Source of the DNA: Stutzerimonas stutzeri RCH2
Lineage (GTDB): Bacteria; Pseudomonadota; Gammaproteobacteria; Pseudomonadales; Pseudomonadaceae
Length of the DNA stretch: 64,000 nucleotides
Reading direction: 5' to 3'
NCBI RefSeq assembly: GCF_000327065.1
Contig: NC_019936.1
Span: forward strand, 1,612,001 to 1,676,000
The notes beneath the pieces are model-generated. The model saw nothing but the letters and a program-made list of their open reading frames with translations, made no database searches and was not told the origin of the DNA. Below are positions 1 to 8,782 of the stretch, piece after piece. Both the position numbers and the translations under genes were made by a program. Position 1 is the stretch's first letter; each line of letters opens with the position of its first letter.

Positions 1-1
1 G

Positions 2-727
2 CCAGAGCGCTATCCGCAGCTGGTCACCGAAGAGCAGGTATTGCGCGGCATCGATTTCATGCGCGGCGAGATCGGACGCTATGGCCAGGTGGTACTGACA
101 TCCTCACTGTCCAGCCTGCCGTTGCTGATCGGGTTGATGATCTATCTGGTGCTGGTGCCGATCCTGGTTTTCTTCTTCCTCAAGGATCGGCAGCAGATCA
201 GTGACTGGATCAAGGGCTACCTGCCGCGCGAGCGTGGCCTGATCACCCAGGTTTCCCAGGAAATGAATCTGCAGATCGCCAACTACATCCGTGGCAAGGT
301 GATCGAGATCCTGATCGTGGCCGTCGTGTCCTACGCGGTCTTCGCCGCGTTGGGGCTCAACTATGCGGCGCTGATGGCGATGTTGGTGGGGATTTCCGTC
401 GTGGTGCCGTATATCGGCGCTACCGTTGTCACCATCCCTATCGCGCTGATCGGAATATTCCAATGGGGGTTGGGCGACCAGTTCTTCTATCTGATGGTGG
501 CCTACGCGATCATCCAGACCCTGGATGGCAACGTGCTCGTGCCGCTGCTGTTCTCCGAGGCGGTGAACCTGCATCCGGTCGCGATCATATGCGCGGTGCT
601 GTTGTTCGGCGGTCTCTGGGGTTTCTGGGGGGTGTTCTTCGCGATCCCGTTGGCAACGCTGTTCAAAGCTGTTCTGTATGCCTGGCCGCGAGAGCCCGCC
701 GCGGTAGTGGTTGCCCCAAGCGAATGA
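2..727 (+). CDS. AI-2E/PerM family membrane transporter, 5'-truncated by the window edge
   Basis: The reading frame is open from the first bases of the window and ends at TGA 725-727, so about 241 C-terminal residues of a roughly 350-residue protein are present. It shows the long hydrophobic segments expected of the family: a helix near PLLIGLMIYLVLV, a block of helices from VIEILIVAVVSY to GIFQWGL, and a final pair ending in FAIPLATLFKAV. The segment VLVPLLFSEAVNLHP is the conserved family signature between the last helices. PerM-type proteins are inner-membrane exporters or permeases with poorly defined substrates. The gene converges on bcp with a hairpin terminator in the 33-bp gap. The true start lies outside the window. 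Confidence 0.85.
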   Translation, partial: PERYPQLVTEEQVLRGIDFMRGEIGRYGQVVLTSSLSSLPLLIGLMIYLVLVPILVFFFLKDRQQISDWIKGYLPRERGLITQVSQEMNLQIANYIRGKVIEILIVAVVSYAVFAALGLNYAALMAMLVGISVVVPYIGATVVTIPIALIGIFQWGLGDQFFYLMVAYAIIQTLDGNVLVPLLFSEAVNLHPVAIICAVLLFGGLWGFWGVFFAIPLATLFKAVLYAWPREPAAVVVAPSE

Positions 728-734
728 GCTGGGA

Positions 735-760
735 AAGGGCTGGCATTGCCAGCCCTTCTT
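735..760. terminator. Bidirectional hairpin between perM-like gene and bcp
   Basis: Ten-base perfect arms AAGGGCTGGC and GCCAGCCCTT are separated by ATT and followed on the plus strand by CTTT. The hairpin fills the short gap between two convergent genes and can serve both. Confidence 0.7.
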
Positions 761-1234
761 TCATGCGTCGTTCAATGCTTGTGCCGCTTGAAGAACAGCT
801 TCCACGTGGCCCGGCACCTTCACCCCACGCCATTCCTGGCGCAGTACGCCGCTGCGGTCGATGAGAAAGGTGCTGCGGTCCACGCCGAGATACTCCTTGC
901 CATACAGCTTCTTCAGCTTGATCACGTCGAACAGCTGGCACAGCTGCTCGTCCTTGTCGCTGATCAGCTCGAATGGGAAGCCTTGCTTGGTGCGGAAGTT
1001 CTCGTGGGTTTTCAGGCTGTCGCGCGAGACGCCAAAAACCAGCGTGTTGGCGGCGAGAAAGGCAGGGTGCTGATCGCGAAAACCCTGCCCCTGGGTCGTA
1101 CAGCCGGGCGTGTTGTCCTTCGGGTAGAAGTACAGCACCACCTGCCTGCCGGCCAGCGACTCCAGATCGACCAGCTGGCTGCTCGTGGCCTGGGCCTGGA
1201 AGGGAGGAACGGGACGGTCGATTTCAACGGCCAT
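761..1234 (-). CDS. bcp: Thioredoxin-dependent thiol peroxidase Bcp (PrxQ)
   Basis: This 157-residue protein matches the Bcp/PrxQ family over its full length. It would reduce hydrogen peroxide and organic hydroperoxides in the cytoplasm using thioredoxin. The peroxidatic cysteine is C45 in the motif YPKDNTPGCTTQG. The family's usual resolving cysteine five residues later is absent (Q50). The only other cysteine is C99, so the enzyme either works as a one-Cys type or uses C99 or thioredoxin directly. It lies just downstream, on the same strand, of the GcvR-like gene (gap about 20 bp), and the two are probably co-transcribed. Confidence 0.93.
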   Translation of the reverse strand: MAVEIDRPVPPFQAQATSSQLVDLESLAGRQVVLYFYPKDNTPGCTTQGQGFRDQHPAFLAANTLVFGVSRDSLKTHENFRTKQGFPFELISDKDEQLCQLFDVIKLKKLYGKEYLGVDRSTFLIDRSGVLRQEWRGVKVPGHVEAVLQAAQALNDA

Positions 1235-1255
1235 GTTGATTCCTGATATCGGGTC

Positions 1256-1816
1256 TTAAGGATTCTGCGGGCGCCAAGGCTCGATCAGTGCGTCGAGATT
1301 GAGCGCATCGGCGAAGTCGAGGAACTGGTCGCGCAACCAGCTGATCTGCGTGCCAGCCGGCAGCGTGACGGTCAGCGTGGCGTTGAGCATGGTCCCGCCA
1401 GTCTGAGGGGCCTGATAGGTGTCGCAGGTCAGGCTCTCCAGCTCGACGCGGTGGTCGATGAAGAACTGGCACAGTTCATTGAGAATGTCCGGGCGAAAGG
1501 CCGCGCTCACATACGCCACGTAAGGCAGTGCTTGCGGACGGGTTTCCAGCGCTTCGCTGCGTACCACGTTGGACGTGAAGGCGTGCTTCTTTGCCAGGCC
1601 GGGAAGGGTGGTTTCCATCCGGGCCAATGCGTCCCAGCTGCCAGTGACTTCCAGAACCAGCGCACTGCATTCGCCGTGACGGGTCAGTCGTGTGCTGACG
1701 ACTGCGCAGCGGTTCTCGTTCGCGGCCCGGCAGAGCACATTGGTCAGCTCCATCGGGTTGGCGCCGAGAGCGCTGATGACGAGAAATTGTTCGCGGGGTA
1801 CAGGGGGGGTGGACAT
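1256..1816 (-). CDS. GcvR-like glycine cleavage system repressor (tandem ACT domains)
   Basis: A 186-residue protein beginning [18 protein letters not shown]. It has two ACT-type regions: residues about 9-85 with the typical start [19 protein letters not shown], and about 95-175 with [21 protein letters not shown]. GcvR proteins sense glycine and antagonise the activator GcvA. I chose the ATG at 1816 because AGGA precedes it at good spacing. The frame could extend to 1855, but that part has no family similarity. The position between dapA (divergent) and bcp is the usual pseudomonad arrangement. ACT proteins are variable, so the exact ligand is inference. Confidence 0.8.
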   Translation of the reverse strand: MSTPPVPREQFLVISALGANPMELTNVLCRAANENRCAVVSTRLTRHGECSALVLEVTGSWDALARMETTLPGLAKKHAFTSNVVRSEALETRPQALPYVAYVSAAFRPDILNELCQFFIDHRVELESLTCDTYQAPQTGGTMLNATLTVTLPAGTQISWLRDQFLDFADALNLDALIEPWRPQNP

Positions 1817-2043
1817 GCAGCATTCCTGGCGGTGGTGAATCGGTCGGCCAGCCAAGCCGAAAACGGCTAAGGGTAGCGAAAAGCGAGGGCGGAGGGAATG
1901 CGCGCTGCCCGATGGAGGTCGTTGTCGTGTGCGTTTCGGGCAGCGTCGGCATGCTTCGTGCGGCGTGCTTCACGCTACTCGCAAAGCGCTGGGGAGCCTT
2001 GTACCATTACGCCTCTTTTTATTTATCCGGCAGGAGTGGTTGC

Positions 2044-2922
2044 ATGATTGCGGGCAGTATGGTGGCGCTGGTCACGCCCATGGATGCGCAGGGCGGTCTG
2101 GACTGGGACAGCCTGAGCAAGCTGGTGGATTTCCATTTGCAGGAAGGCACCAATGCAATCGTTGCTGTCGGAACCACGGGTGAGTCGGCCACGCTGAGCG
2201 TTGCCGAACACATCGAGGTGATCCGGCGCGTCGTCGATCAGGTCAACGGTCGTATCCCGGTCATCGCCGGCACGGGCGCCAACTCCACCAGCGAAGCCGT
2301 CGAACTGACCGAAAATGCCAAGACTGCTGGCGCAGATGCCTGCCTACTGGTTACCCCGTACTACAACAAGCCAACCCAGGAAGGCCTGTACCTGCACTTC
2401 AAGCATATCGCCGAGGCCGTGGCGATCCCGCAGATTCTCTACAACGTACCCGGTCGGACCGTATGCGACATGCTGCCGGATACGGTCGAGCGGCTGTCGA
2501 AGATCTCCAACATCATCGGTATCAAAGAGGCCACCGGTGACCTCAAGCGCGGCCAGGAAGTGCTGGACCGCGTCAGCGGGGATTTCCTCGTCTATTCGGG
2601 CGACGATCCCACCGCTGTCGAGCTGATGCTGATGGGTGGCAAGGGCAACATTTCCGTCACGGCGAACGTGGCGCCGCGCGCCATGAGCGACCTCTGCGCT
2701 GCGGCGATGGCCGGTGATGCTGCCACTGCCCGTGCGATCAACGAGCGTTTGATGCCGCTGCATCGCGCTCTGTTCCTGGAAGCCAACCCGATCCCGGTCA
2801 AGTGGGCATTGCACGAGATGGGCCTGATGGGCAATGGCATCCGTCTGCCGCTGACCTGGCTGAGTCAGAGCTACCAGGAACCGCTGCGCCAGGCGATGCG
2901 CCAAACCGGCGTGCTGGCTTAA
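2044..2922 (+). CDS. dapA: 4-hydroxy-tetrahydrodipicolinate synthase
   Basis: DapA condenses pyruvate with aspartate semialdehyde, the first committed step of lysine and diaminopimelate synthesis. The 292-residue protein has the Schiff-base lysine K161 ([10 protein letters not shown]), Y133 (ILYNVPGRT) and the T44-T45 pair (AVGTTGES), at the same numbers as the E. coli enzyme. The frame is open further upstream, but the family start [13 protein letters not shown] at 2044 is preceded by AGGAG. bamC follows after a 16-bp gap, so the genes probably form one transcript, as is usual in Pseudomonas. Confidence 0.97.
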   Translation: MIAGSMVALVTPMDAQGGLDWDSLSKLVDFHLQEGTNAIVAVGTTGESATLSVAEHIEVIRRVVDQVNGRIPVIAGTGANSTSEAVELTENAKTAGADACLLVTPYYNKPTQEGLYLHFKHIAEAVAIPQILYNVPGRTVCDMLPDTVERLSKISNIIGIKEATGDLKRGQEVLDRVSGDFLVYSGDDPTAVELMLMGGKGNISVTANVAPRAMSDLCAAAMAGDAATARAINERLMPLHRALFLEANPIPVKWALHEMGLMGNGIRLPLTWLSQSYQEPLRQAMRQTGVLA

Positions 2923-2938
2923 CAACAAAGGAATACGC

Positions 2939-4036
2939 ATGAAGCGACTGGCCGGATTCTCGACCCTTGCCCTGATGATCTCTGCAACCAGTGGCTGCGG
3001 CTGGCTGTGGGGCGACGATGGATATTTCCGCGACCGCGGCAGTGATTACCTTTCCGCCCGCCAGACTGCACCGATGCAGGTTGCCGTCGATGGTGAGATC
3101 CGTCCGCTCGACCCGCTGCTGCCGGTCCCACGTCAGGTTGCCGACAGCAGCCACTCCGGCAAGTACGAGGTGCCACGCCCGCAGCGCCTGCAGGTGGCGG
3201 CGGATATCAGTGATTTCAGCGTGCAGTCCTCTGGCGATTCCCGCTGGCTGGTAGCGCAATACGCTCCCGCTCAGGTGTGGATCGCGGCGCGGCAGTTCTT
3301 CACCGACAAGGGCTTCAGCATCGCCGACGAGCGTCGCCAGACCGGCGAGTTCGCCACCGCATGGCAGACCGCAGCTCAGCTGGACGAAGCGCTGGTGCGC
3401 AATCTGGGTATCCAGGATGGCGAAACCCGCGTGCGGGTTCGTGTCGAGCCTGGCGTGCAGCGCAACACCAGCGAGATCTACGTCGTCAGCGTCAAGCGCC
3501 CGGCCGGCAGCAACGCCGAGGTGGCCTGGCCAGAAACCTCCAGCAACAAGGAGCTCGATCGGGTACTGCTCGACGAGCTGCAGGCCAGTCTGAACCGTAG
3601 CGCCCGTCAAGGCGGCTCCGTATCGCTGCTGGCCGAGCGCGACTTCGACGCGCCAAGCCGCGTGAATCTGACCCAGGACGGCAGTGGCAATCCGCTGTTG
3701 CAGCTCGATAGCGATTTCGACCGCGCCTGGTCGAGCGTAGGCCGGGCGCTGCAGGCCGCAGACGTCCGGGTCGACGATCTGGATCGCAGCCTGGGTGTTT
3801 ACTACGTGAACCTCAGCGAGCGCGCCAACGATCCGGCTGACAAGCCCGGCTTCTTCAGTCGTCTGTTCGGCGGTGATGACAAGGATGAGATCGAGGCGCG
3901 GGCCGAGCGTTATCAGGTGCGCCTGACACGTGCCGGTAATGGCGTCCAGGTAACGCTGGACAAGAGCATCGACACTGTCGCGCCAGCGGACGTCGCCCGT
4001 CGTGTGCTCAGTCTGATCAAAGACAACCTGGGCTGA
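2939..4036 (+). CDS. bamC: Outer membrane protein assembly lipoprotein BamC (NlpB)
   Basis: A 365-residue precursor with a lipoprotein signal: [19 protein letters not shown] is followed by C20. Mature protein would be acylated and anchored in the outer membrane as part of the BAM complex that inserts beta-barrel proteins. After the lipobox comes the extended low-structure stretch typical of BamC (residues about 25-80), then two helix-grip-like domains (about 90-210 and 235-360). Its place directly behind dapA and ahead of purC is the conserved one for nlpB in gamma-proteobacteria. Confidence 0.9.
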   Translation: MKRLAGFSTLALMISATSGCGWLWGDDGYFRDRGSDYLSARQTAPMQVAVDGEIRPLDPLLPVPRQVADSSHSGKYEVPRPQRLQVAADISDFSVQSSGDSRWLVAQYAPAQVWIAARQFFTDKGFSIADERRQTGEFATAWQTAAQLDEALVRNLGIQDGETRVRVRVEPGVQRNTSEIYVVSVKRPAGSNAEVAWPETSSNKELDRVLLDELQASLNRSARQGGSVSLLAERDFDAPSRVNLTQDGSGNPLLQLDSDFDRAWSSVGRALQAADVRVDDLDRSLGVYYVNLSERANDPADKPGFFSRLFGGDDKDEIEARAERYQVRLTRAGNGVQVTLDKSIDTVAPADVARRVLSLIKDNLG

Positions 4037-4131
4037 CTGCGAGCTGCCCCGTTACACGAACACGGATAGGCGAAACCCATGGTTTCGCCTGTTTCGTTTC
4101 TGCCGACCTGCCAATTGCGGAAGTTTTGCGT

Positions 4132-5001
4132 ATGACCACTCCCACTGCCCTCAGCCTGAAGAAGATCTACTCGGGCAAGGTTCGCGACCTCTACGAGATC
4201 GACGACAAACGCATGCTCATGGTCGCCACTGATCGCCTGTCGGCCTTCGATGTGATCCTTGCCGAGCCGATCCCGGAGAAGGGCAAGATCCTTACCGCCA
4301 TTTCCAACTTCTGGTTCGACAAGCTCAAGGGCCTGATTCCCAATCACTTCACCGGCGACAAGGTCGAGGACGTGGTACCGGCTGACGAGCTGGCGCTGGT
4401 GGAAGGGCGTGCCGTCGTCGCCAAGCGCCTCAAGCCGGTCGCGGTAGAGGCCATCGTGCGCGGCTATATCGTCGGTTCCGGTTGGAAGGAGTACCAGAAG
4501 AGCGGCACCGTCTGTGGCATCCAGCTGCCAGCTGGCCTTAAGGAAGCTGCCAAGCTGCCGCAGCCGATCTTCACGCCCTCGACCAAGGCTGCTGTAGGCG
4601 ATCACGACGAGAACATCTCATTCGAGCAATGCCAAGCCATCATCGGTAGCGAGCTGGCCGCCCAGGTGCGCGACGTTTCCATTGCGCTCTACAGCGCAGC
4701 GGTCGAATACGCAGCCACACGCGGCATCATCATCGCCGACACCAAGTTCGAATTCGGTCTGGATGAAGATGGCACGCTGACGCTGATGGACGAAGTCTTG
4801 ACCCCCGACTCCAGCCGCTTCTGGCCCGCCGATAGCTACGAGGAAGGCAAGAATCCGCCGAGCTTCGACAAGCAGTTCGTTCGTGACTGGCTGGAATCCA
4901 CCGGCTGGAACAAGCAGCCGCCGGCGCCAGCCGTTCCGGCAGACGTCGCGCAGAAGACCGCGGACAAGTACCGCGAGGCACTTACCCGTCTAACGGCCTG
5001 A
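4132..5001 (+). CDS. purC: Phosphoribosylaminoimidazole-succinocarboxamide synthase, long (Ade1-like) form
   Basis: PurC ligates aspartate to CAIR in purine biosynthesis. This version is 289 residues, with SGKVRDLYE at 14-22, the insert region [29 protein letters not shown], and a long C-terminal part containing [14 protein letters not shown] and [11 protein letters not shown]. Those C-terminal features and the length are typical of the yeast Ade1-like subgroup. The PurC I recall from most Pseudomonas is about 236 residues, with a DEISPD-type ending. The enzyme nevertheless occupies the classical locus behind dapA-bamC. ATG 4132 was chosen over an upstream TTG at 4126. Function is secure; the subgroup assignment is from memory of the families. 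Confidence 0.93.
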   Translation: MTTPTALSLKKIYSGKVRDLYEIDDKRMLMVATDRLSAFDVILAEPIPEKGKILTAISNFWFDKLKGLIPNHFTGDKVEDVVPADELALVEGRAVVAKRLKPVAVEAIVRGYIVGSGWKEYQKSGTVCGIQLPAGLKEAAKLPQPIFTPSTKAAVGDHDENISFEQCQAIIGSELAAQVRDVSIALYSAAVEYAATRGIIIADTKFEFGLDEDGTLTLMDEVLTPDSSRFWPADSYEEGKNPPSFDKQFVRDWLESTGWNKQPPAPAVPADVAQKTADKYREALTRLTA

Positions 5002-5094
5002 GCGACAAGCGGCCCGGCTAGGCTGGGCTGGGCAGAGTCTGCTCAGGTTCAGCCGCAAGAGGCTGAAAACGGTAAAAAATCTGTGCAGTTGGGG

Positions 5095-5123
5095 TTCGAC
5101 AAACCCGATCCAGCTGCTATGAT
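5095..5123 (+). promoter_or_regulatory. Probable sigma-70 promoter for tRNA-Ser
   Basis: TTCGAC (5095-5100) and TATGAT (5118-5123) are separated by exactly 17 bases. Start of transcription would fall at about 5130, four bases before the mature tRNA. Confidence 0.65.
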
Positions 5124-5133
5124 GCGCGCCGCT

Positions 5134-5223
5134 GGAGAGATGCCGGAGTGGCCGAACGGGACGGATTCGAAATCCGTTGTACCCTCGCGGGTACCTAGGG
5201 TTCAAATCCCTATCTCTCCGCCA
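5134..5223 (+). tRNA. tRNA-Ser(CGA)
   Basis: The acceptor arms GGAGAGA (5134-5140) and TCTCTCC (5213-5219) pair perfectly, the discriminator is G5220 and CCA is encoded (5221-5223). The anticodon loop TTCGAAA gives CGA, reading the serine codon UCG. The long variable arm (ACCCTCGCGGGTA region) is the class II feature of tRNA-Ser. The T loop reads GGTTCAAATCC. Confidence 0.97.
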
Positions 5224-5237
5224 CTACATGTAGCCTG

Positions 5238-5270
5238 AACCCTCGAACTCGCCAGAGTTCGGGGGTTTTT
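5238..5270 (+). terminator. Rho-independent terminator of tRNA-Ser
   Basis: Arms AACCCTCGAACTC and GAGTTCGGGGGTT enclose the loop GCCA, and TTTTT follows. One G:T pair is needed in the stem. Confidence 0.85.
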
Positions 5271-5401
5271 GCTTTCAGGCGTTGTCAATTGCCAGGCAAT
5301 GCCCTGGCTTGCCTCAGCGCTGTGCTCGAAGAGTGCGCAAGGTGCCGGGGCTGCTGCCAGCGCTGGCGACTACGGCAGGGTGCGAAGCGATGGGGAGGGT
5401 G

Positions 5402-7765
5402 ATGTCGCAGCAACAGCGAGGCTTCATACTGACCCGACACTGGCGCGATACGCCAGCTGGCACCGAGATCAGTTTCTGGCTTGCCACTGATGACGGGCCA
5501 CGGCAGGTGTGTGTTCCGCATCAGCATTCGGTTGCGTTCGTTCCCGAGGAGCAGCACGCGCTTGCCGAGCCTTTGTTGCGTCGTGAACGTGATGCCGAGT
5601 TGAGGCCGCTGGCTCTGTGCGACTTCCGGCATCGGCCGGTGATGGGGCTTTACTGCCGTTCGTATCGTCGCTTGCTGGATTGTGCACGGCTGTTGCGAGA
5701 TGCCGGGGTGGATGTCTACGAGGCAGACATTCGGCCGCCCGAGCGCTATCTGATGGAGCGCTTCATTACTGCGCCGGTGTCTTTCACTGACGCGCCTGCG
5801 GGTCGCAATCTGGTCAATACCCAGCTCAAGCCGGCGTCGGACTACCGGCCTCAGCTCAGATTGGTTTCTCTGGATATCGAAACCACTGCCCGCGGCGATC
5901 TCTATTCCATTGCTCTTGAGGGGTGTGGCCAGCGCCAGGTCTATATGCTTGGGCCGGAAAACGCGCAGGGCACGGCCGTCGATTTTGCTCTGGAGTATTG
6001 TGAAAGCCGACGCGAGCTGCTCGAGCGCCTGAACGCCTGGTTCGCCGCGCACGATCCTGACGCAATCATTGGCTGGAATCTGGTGCAGTTCGATTTGCGC
6101 GTGTTGCACGAGCATTCGCAGCGGCTGCAGGTGCCGCTGCGCCTCGGGCGCGGTGGTGAGGAGATGGAGTGGCGGGAGCACGGCGGTCGCGGCAACCATT
6201 TCTTCGCGGCGACCGCTGGGCGCTTGATCATTGATGGCATCGAGGCGCTGCGCTCGGCGACCTGGAGTTTCCCCTCGTTCAGTCTGGAGAACGTCGCCCA
6301 GACTCTGTTGGGCGAAGGCAAGGCGATCGACAATCCGTACCAGCGCATGGCGGAAATCGACCGCATGTTCGCCCAGGACAAGCCGGCCCTGGCGCGCTAC
6401 AACCTCAAGGACTGCGAGCTGGTCACGCGGATCTTTGCCCATACCGAACTGCTGACCTTCCTGCTGGAGCGCGCCACGGTGACGGGACTCGCGGCTGATC
6501 GAAGCGGCGGATCGGTCGCTGCGTTCGAGCATCTGTACATGCCGTTGATGCATCGCCAAGGCTTCGTTGCGCCGAACCTCGGCGAGCGTCAGGCCGAGGC
6601 CAGCCCGGGTGGCTTCGTGATGAATTCGCAGCCGGGGTTGTACGAGTCGGTGCTGGTGCTCGATTACAAGAGCCTTTATCCGTCGATCATCCGCACCTTT
6701 CTCATCGACCCTGTGGGGCTGATCGAGGGGCTGCGTCACCCCAACGATGAGTCGTCGATTCCCGGCTTTCGCGGCGCGCGTTTCTCGCGCACCCGGCACT
6801 GCCTGCCGGCGATCGTGGAGCGTGTCTGGGAAGGGCGCGAGACAGCGAAGCGCGAGCACAACAAGCCGCTGTCACAAGCGCTGAAAATCATCATGAATGC
6901 CTTTTACGGCGTGCTGGGCTCCAGCGGTTGTCGATTCTTCGATACGCGGTTGGCCTCGTCTATCACCTTGCGTGGCCACGAAATCATGCGGCGTACGCGG
7001 GAGCTGATCGAGGCGCAAGGCCACGCCGTGATCTATGGCGATACCGACTCTACCTTCGTCTGGCTGCGCAAGGCGCACTCCGATGGCGAGGCTGCATGCA
7101 TCGGTCGCGAGCTGGTGCAGCACATCAACGATTGGTGGTGTGAGCATCTGCAGGTCGAGTACGGCCTTGCCAGTGCGCTGGAGCTGCAGTACGAAACGCA
7201 TTTCCGGCGTTTTCTGATGCCGACCATTCGCGGTGCTGAGGAGGGCAGCAAGAAACGTTATGCAGGCCTGGTTACCCGTCCGGACGGCAGTGACGGCATG
7301 GTCTTCAAGGGCCTGGAAACAGTGCGCACGGATTGGTCACCGTTGGCCCAGCGCTTTCAGCAGGAGCTCTACCAGCGCATTTTCCACCGCCAGCCGCACC
7401 GCGATTACGTCCGCGAGTACGTGCGGCGCACGCTGGCTGGCGAGCTGGATGACTTGCTGATCTATCGTAAACGCCTGCGTCGCAGGCTGGACGACTACCA
7501 GCGCAACGTGCCGCCGCATGTGCGTGCGGCGCGCCTGGCTGATGAGTTCAACGAGCGTCAGGGGCGGCCGAGGCAGTACCAGAACGGCGGTTGGATCAGT
7601 TACCTGATCACGGTCGCGGGGCCGGAGCCGCTGGAGACGCGGTCATCGGTTATCGATTACGACCACTACGTGACGCGGCAGCTGCAACCTGTGGCGGATG
7701 CGATCTTGCCGTTCGTGGGCGACGATTTCGCTTCGCTGGTCGACGGACAGCTCGGGTTGTTCTGA
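5402..7765 (+). CDS. polB: DNA polymerase II (family B)
   Basis: PolB is a family B polymerase with proofreading, used in restart of stalled forks and repair synthesis. From ATG 5402 the product is 787 residues, the usual length in Pseudomonas. The exonuclease I motif is LDIETT (D158, E160). Polymerase motif A is DYKSLYPSI (D421) and motif C is YGDTDS (545-550, D547 and D549), so both active sites look intact. I preferred ATG 5402, preceded by GGGAGGG, over an in-frame ATG 120 bases upstream whose extra 40 residues do not resemble the family. The gene stands alone on its strand, followed after 70 bp by a small unknown gene. Confidence 0.95.
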   Translation: MSQQQRGFILTRHWRDTPAGTEISFWLATDDGPRQVCVPHQHSVAFVPEEQHALAEPLLRRERDAELRPLALCDFRHRPVMGLYCRSYRRLLDCARLLRDAGVDVYEADIRPPERYLMERFITAPVSFTDAPAGRNLVNTQLKPASDYRPQLRLVSLDIETTARGDLYSIALEGCGQRQVYMLGPENAQGTAVDFALEYCESRRELLERLNAWFAAHDPDAIIGWNLVQFDLRVLHEHSQRLQVPLRLGRGGEEMEWREHGGRGNHFFAATAGRLIIDGIEALRSATWSFPSFSLENVAQTLLGEGKAIDNPYQRMAEIDRMFAQDKPALARYNLKDCELVTRIFAHTELLTFLLERATVTGLAADRSGGSVAAFEHLYMPLMHRQGFVAPNLGERQAEASPGGFVMNSQPGLYESVLVLDYKSLYPSIIRTFLIDPVGLIEGLRHPNDESSIPGFRGARFSRTRHCLPAIVERVWEGRETAKREHNKPLSQALKIIMNAFYGVLGSSGCRFFDTRLASSITLRGHEIMRRTRELIEAQGHAVIYGDTDSTFVWLRKAHSDGEAACIGRELVQHINDWWCEHLQVEYGLASALELQYETHFRRFLMPTIRGAEEGSKKRYAGLVTRPDGSDGMVFKGLETVRTDWSPLAQRFQQELYQRIFHRQPHRDYVREYVRRTLAGELDDLLIYRKRLRRRLDDYQRNVPPHVRAARLADEFNERQGRPRQYQNGGWISYLITVAGPEPLETRSSVIDYDHYVTRQLQPVADAILPFVGDDFASLVDGQLGLF

Positions 7766-7835
7766 CTGCCAGCCTGGCGTCATCTCTTGCGGCGAGGGGT
7801 CGAATGCTTGTTCCCTTTCGTCGCCGAGGCCTCGT

Positions 7836-8144
7836 ATGTTCCTTGTTCAGTTGCTGTTGCCGATTTACGACAACGACCAGCGAGCGCTGCCGAAATCGCT
7901 GTTTCGTAGGGTGAGCGAGGAGCTCATCGAGCAGTTCGGAGGCCTGACCACCTATTCGCGCGCGCCGGCGAGCGGGTATTGGCTGGAGGAGGGCGACAAT
8001 CCCGTCCACGATGAATCGGTGGTCTATGAGGTCATGACCGATGAGCTGGACAGGGAGTGGTGGGCAGAATATCGCGCCGAGCTAGCGTGCAGGTTTCGGC
8101 AGAAGGCGCTGGTGGTCAGGGCGCACGCCCTGACGCTGCTGTAG
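7836..8144 (+). CDS. Small conserved hypothetical protein
   Basis: A 102-residue acidic cytoplasmic protein starting MFLVQLLLPIYDNDQ. I do not recognise a domain. The layout, with a short strand, a helix rich in E and R (RRVSEELIEQFGG) and WLEEGDNPVHDESVVYEVMTD, looks like a compact alpha/beta fold. Codon use matches the neighbouring genes, which supports a real gene. It reads from the polB side and converges on ydbL. An upstream in-frame start at 7698 would overlap polB and is less likely. Confidence 0.65.
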   Translation: MFLVQLLLPIYDNDQRALPKSLFRRVSEELIEQFGGLTTYSRAPASGYWLEEGDNPVHDESVVYEVMTDELDREWWAEYRAELACRFRQKALVVRAHALTLL

Positions 8145-8200
8145 GTGCCTGCAGGCAGCTGTGGAAACGACGGCCGGCTGACCCGGCCATCGTGGCTCGG

Positions 8201-8545
8201 TCACTTGCGGACCCAGTTCCCGTTGAGCTGGATGATCTGGCCGGACGGTGTTTTCTCGATGGCTTTCTTGCCGGCGATGGCTTCGACGTCGCTGACGCTG
8301 ATGCCGTTCTGCTTGGCAACACGGTGGTATTCCGCGCGGCGCGCCTGATTGATCTGGCTGGCGATCTCCTCGGCATTATTGCTGGAGCGAACCACGCCCA
8401 GGTAGCCGTCGGGCCTCTCGCCAAGCAGGCCGCTGGCCTTGGCATCTCCCAGCGCCGACATGGCTTCGTTGAGGGTCATGGCTGCTGCGGGCAGGGCGAG
8501 CATCAGGGCAAACAGCAGGCTCGTCAATTTCAGATAGGTTTTCAT
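8201..8545 (-). CDS. ydbL: YdbL family periplasmic protein (DUF1318)
   Basis: A 114-residue protein with a cleavable signal peptide (MKTYLKLTSLLFALMLALPAAA, about 22 residues) and a small mature domain of the YdbL/DUF1318 type, including GYLGVVRSSNNAEEIASQIN and a C-terminal NGNWVRK. In E. coli, YdbL is the third member of the YdbH-YnbE-YdbL system, which links inner and outer membranes. It is thought to modulate the YdbH-YnbE interaction. Here it is the last gene of the same three-gene operon, 8 bp after ynbE. Confidence 0.85.
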   Translation of the reverse strand: MKTYLKLTSLLFALMLALPAAAMTLNEAMSALGDAKASGLLGERPDGYLGVVRSSNNAEEIASQINQARRAEYHRVAKQNGISVSDVEAIAGKKAIEKTPSGQIIQLNGNWVRK

Positions 8546-8553
8546 CGTCGTCC

Positions 8554-8745
8554 TCAGAACAGTCCGCTGTCTTGGTTGATGATCGAGTCGAGCTGCTTGT
8601 CTACCCGGATGTAAATCTCGTGTTCGATCTTCACGTTCAGGTTGATGTTGATCGGCTCGTTCGGCACGGCCAGTTCCACCCGCGGCGTACAGGCGCTGGC
8701 GAACAGGGCCAGCAGCAGAATGGTCAGCGATTGGCGCAACCGCAT
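8554..8745 (-). CDS. ynbE: YnbE-like outer membrane lipoprotein
   Basis: A 63-residue small lipoprotein. The signal sequence MRLRQSLTILLLALFASA precedes the acylated C19, then TPRVELAVPNEPININLNVKIEHEIYIRVDK. The beta-strand-rich PININLNVKIEHEI stretch is the YnbE signature and is thought to complete the C-terminal groove of YdbH. ATG 8745 is preferred because it places the charged residues right at the start of the signal; the frame also opens at 8778. It lies between ydbH and ydbL on the same strand with very short spacing. Confidence 0.85.
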   Translation of the reverse strand: MRLRQSLTILLLALFASACTPRVELAVPNEPININLNVKIEHEIYIRVDKQLDSIINQDSGLF

Positions 8746-8782
8746 GGCGGTCTCTCCTGTGTCGGCTTGCGGTTGCATGGCC

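Noticed and set aside
5282..5401. An upstream extension of polB
   Set aside because: The extra 40 residues are Cys/Arg-rich, unlike PolB, and ATG 5402 has a ribosome site and gives the standard 787 residues.
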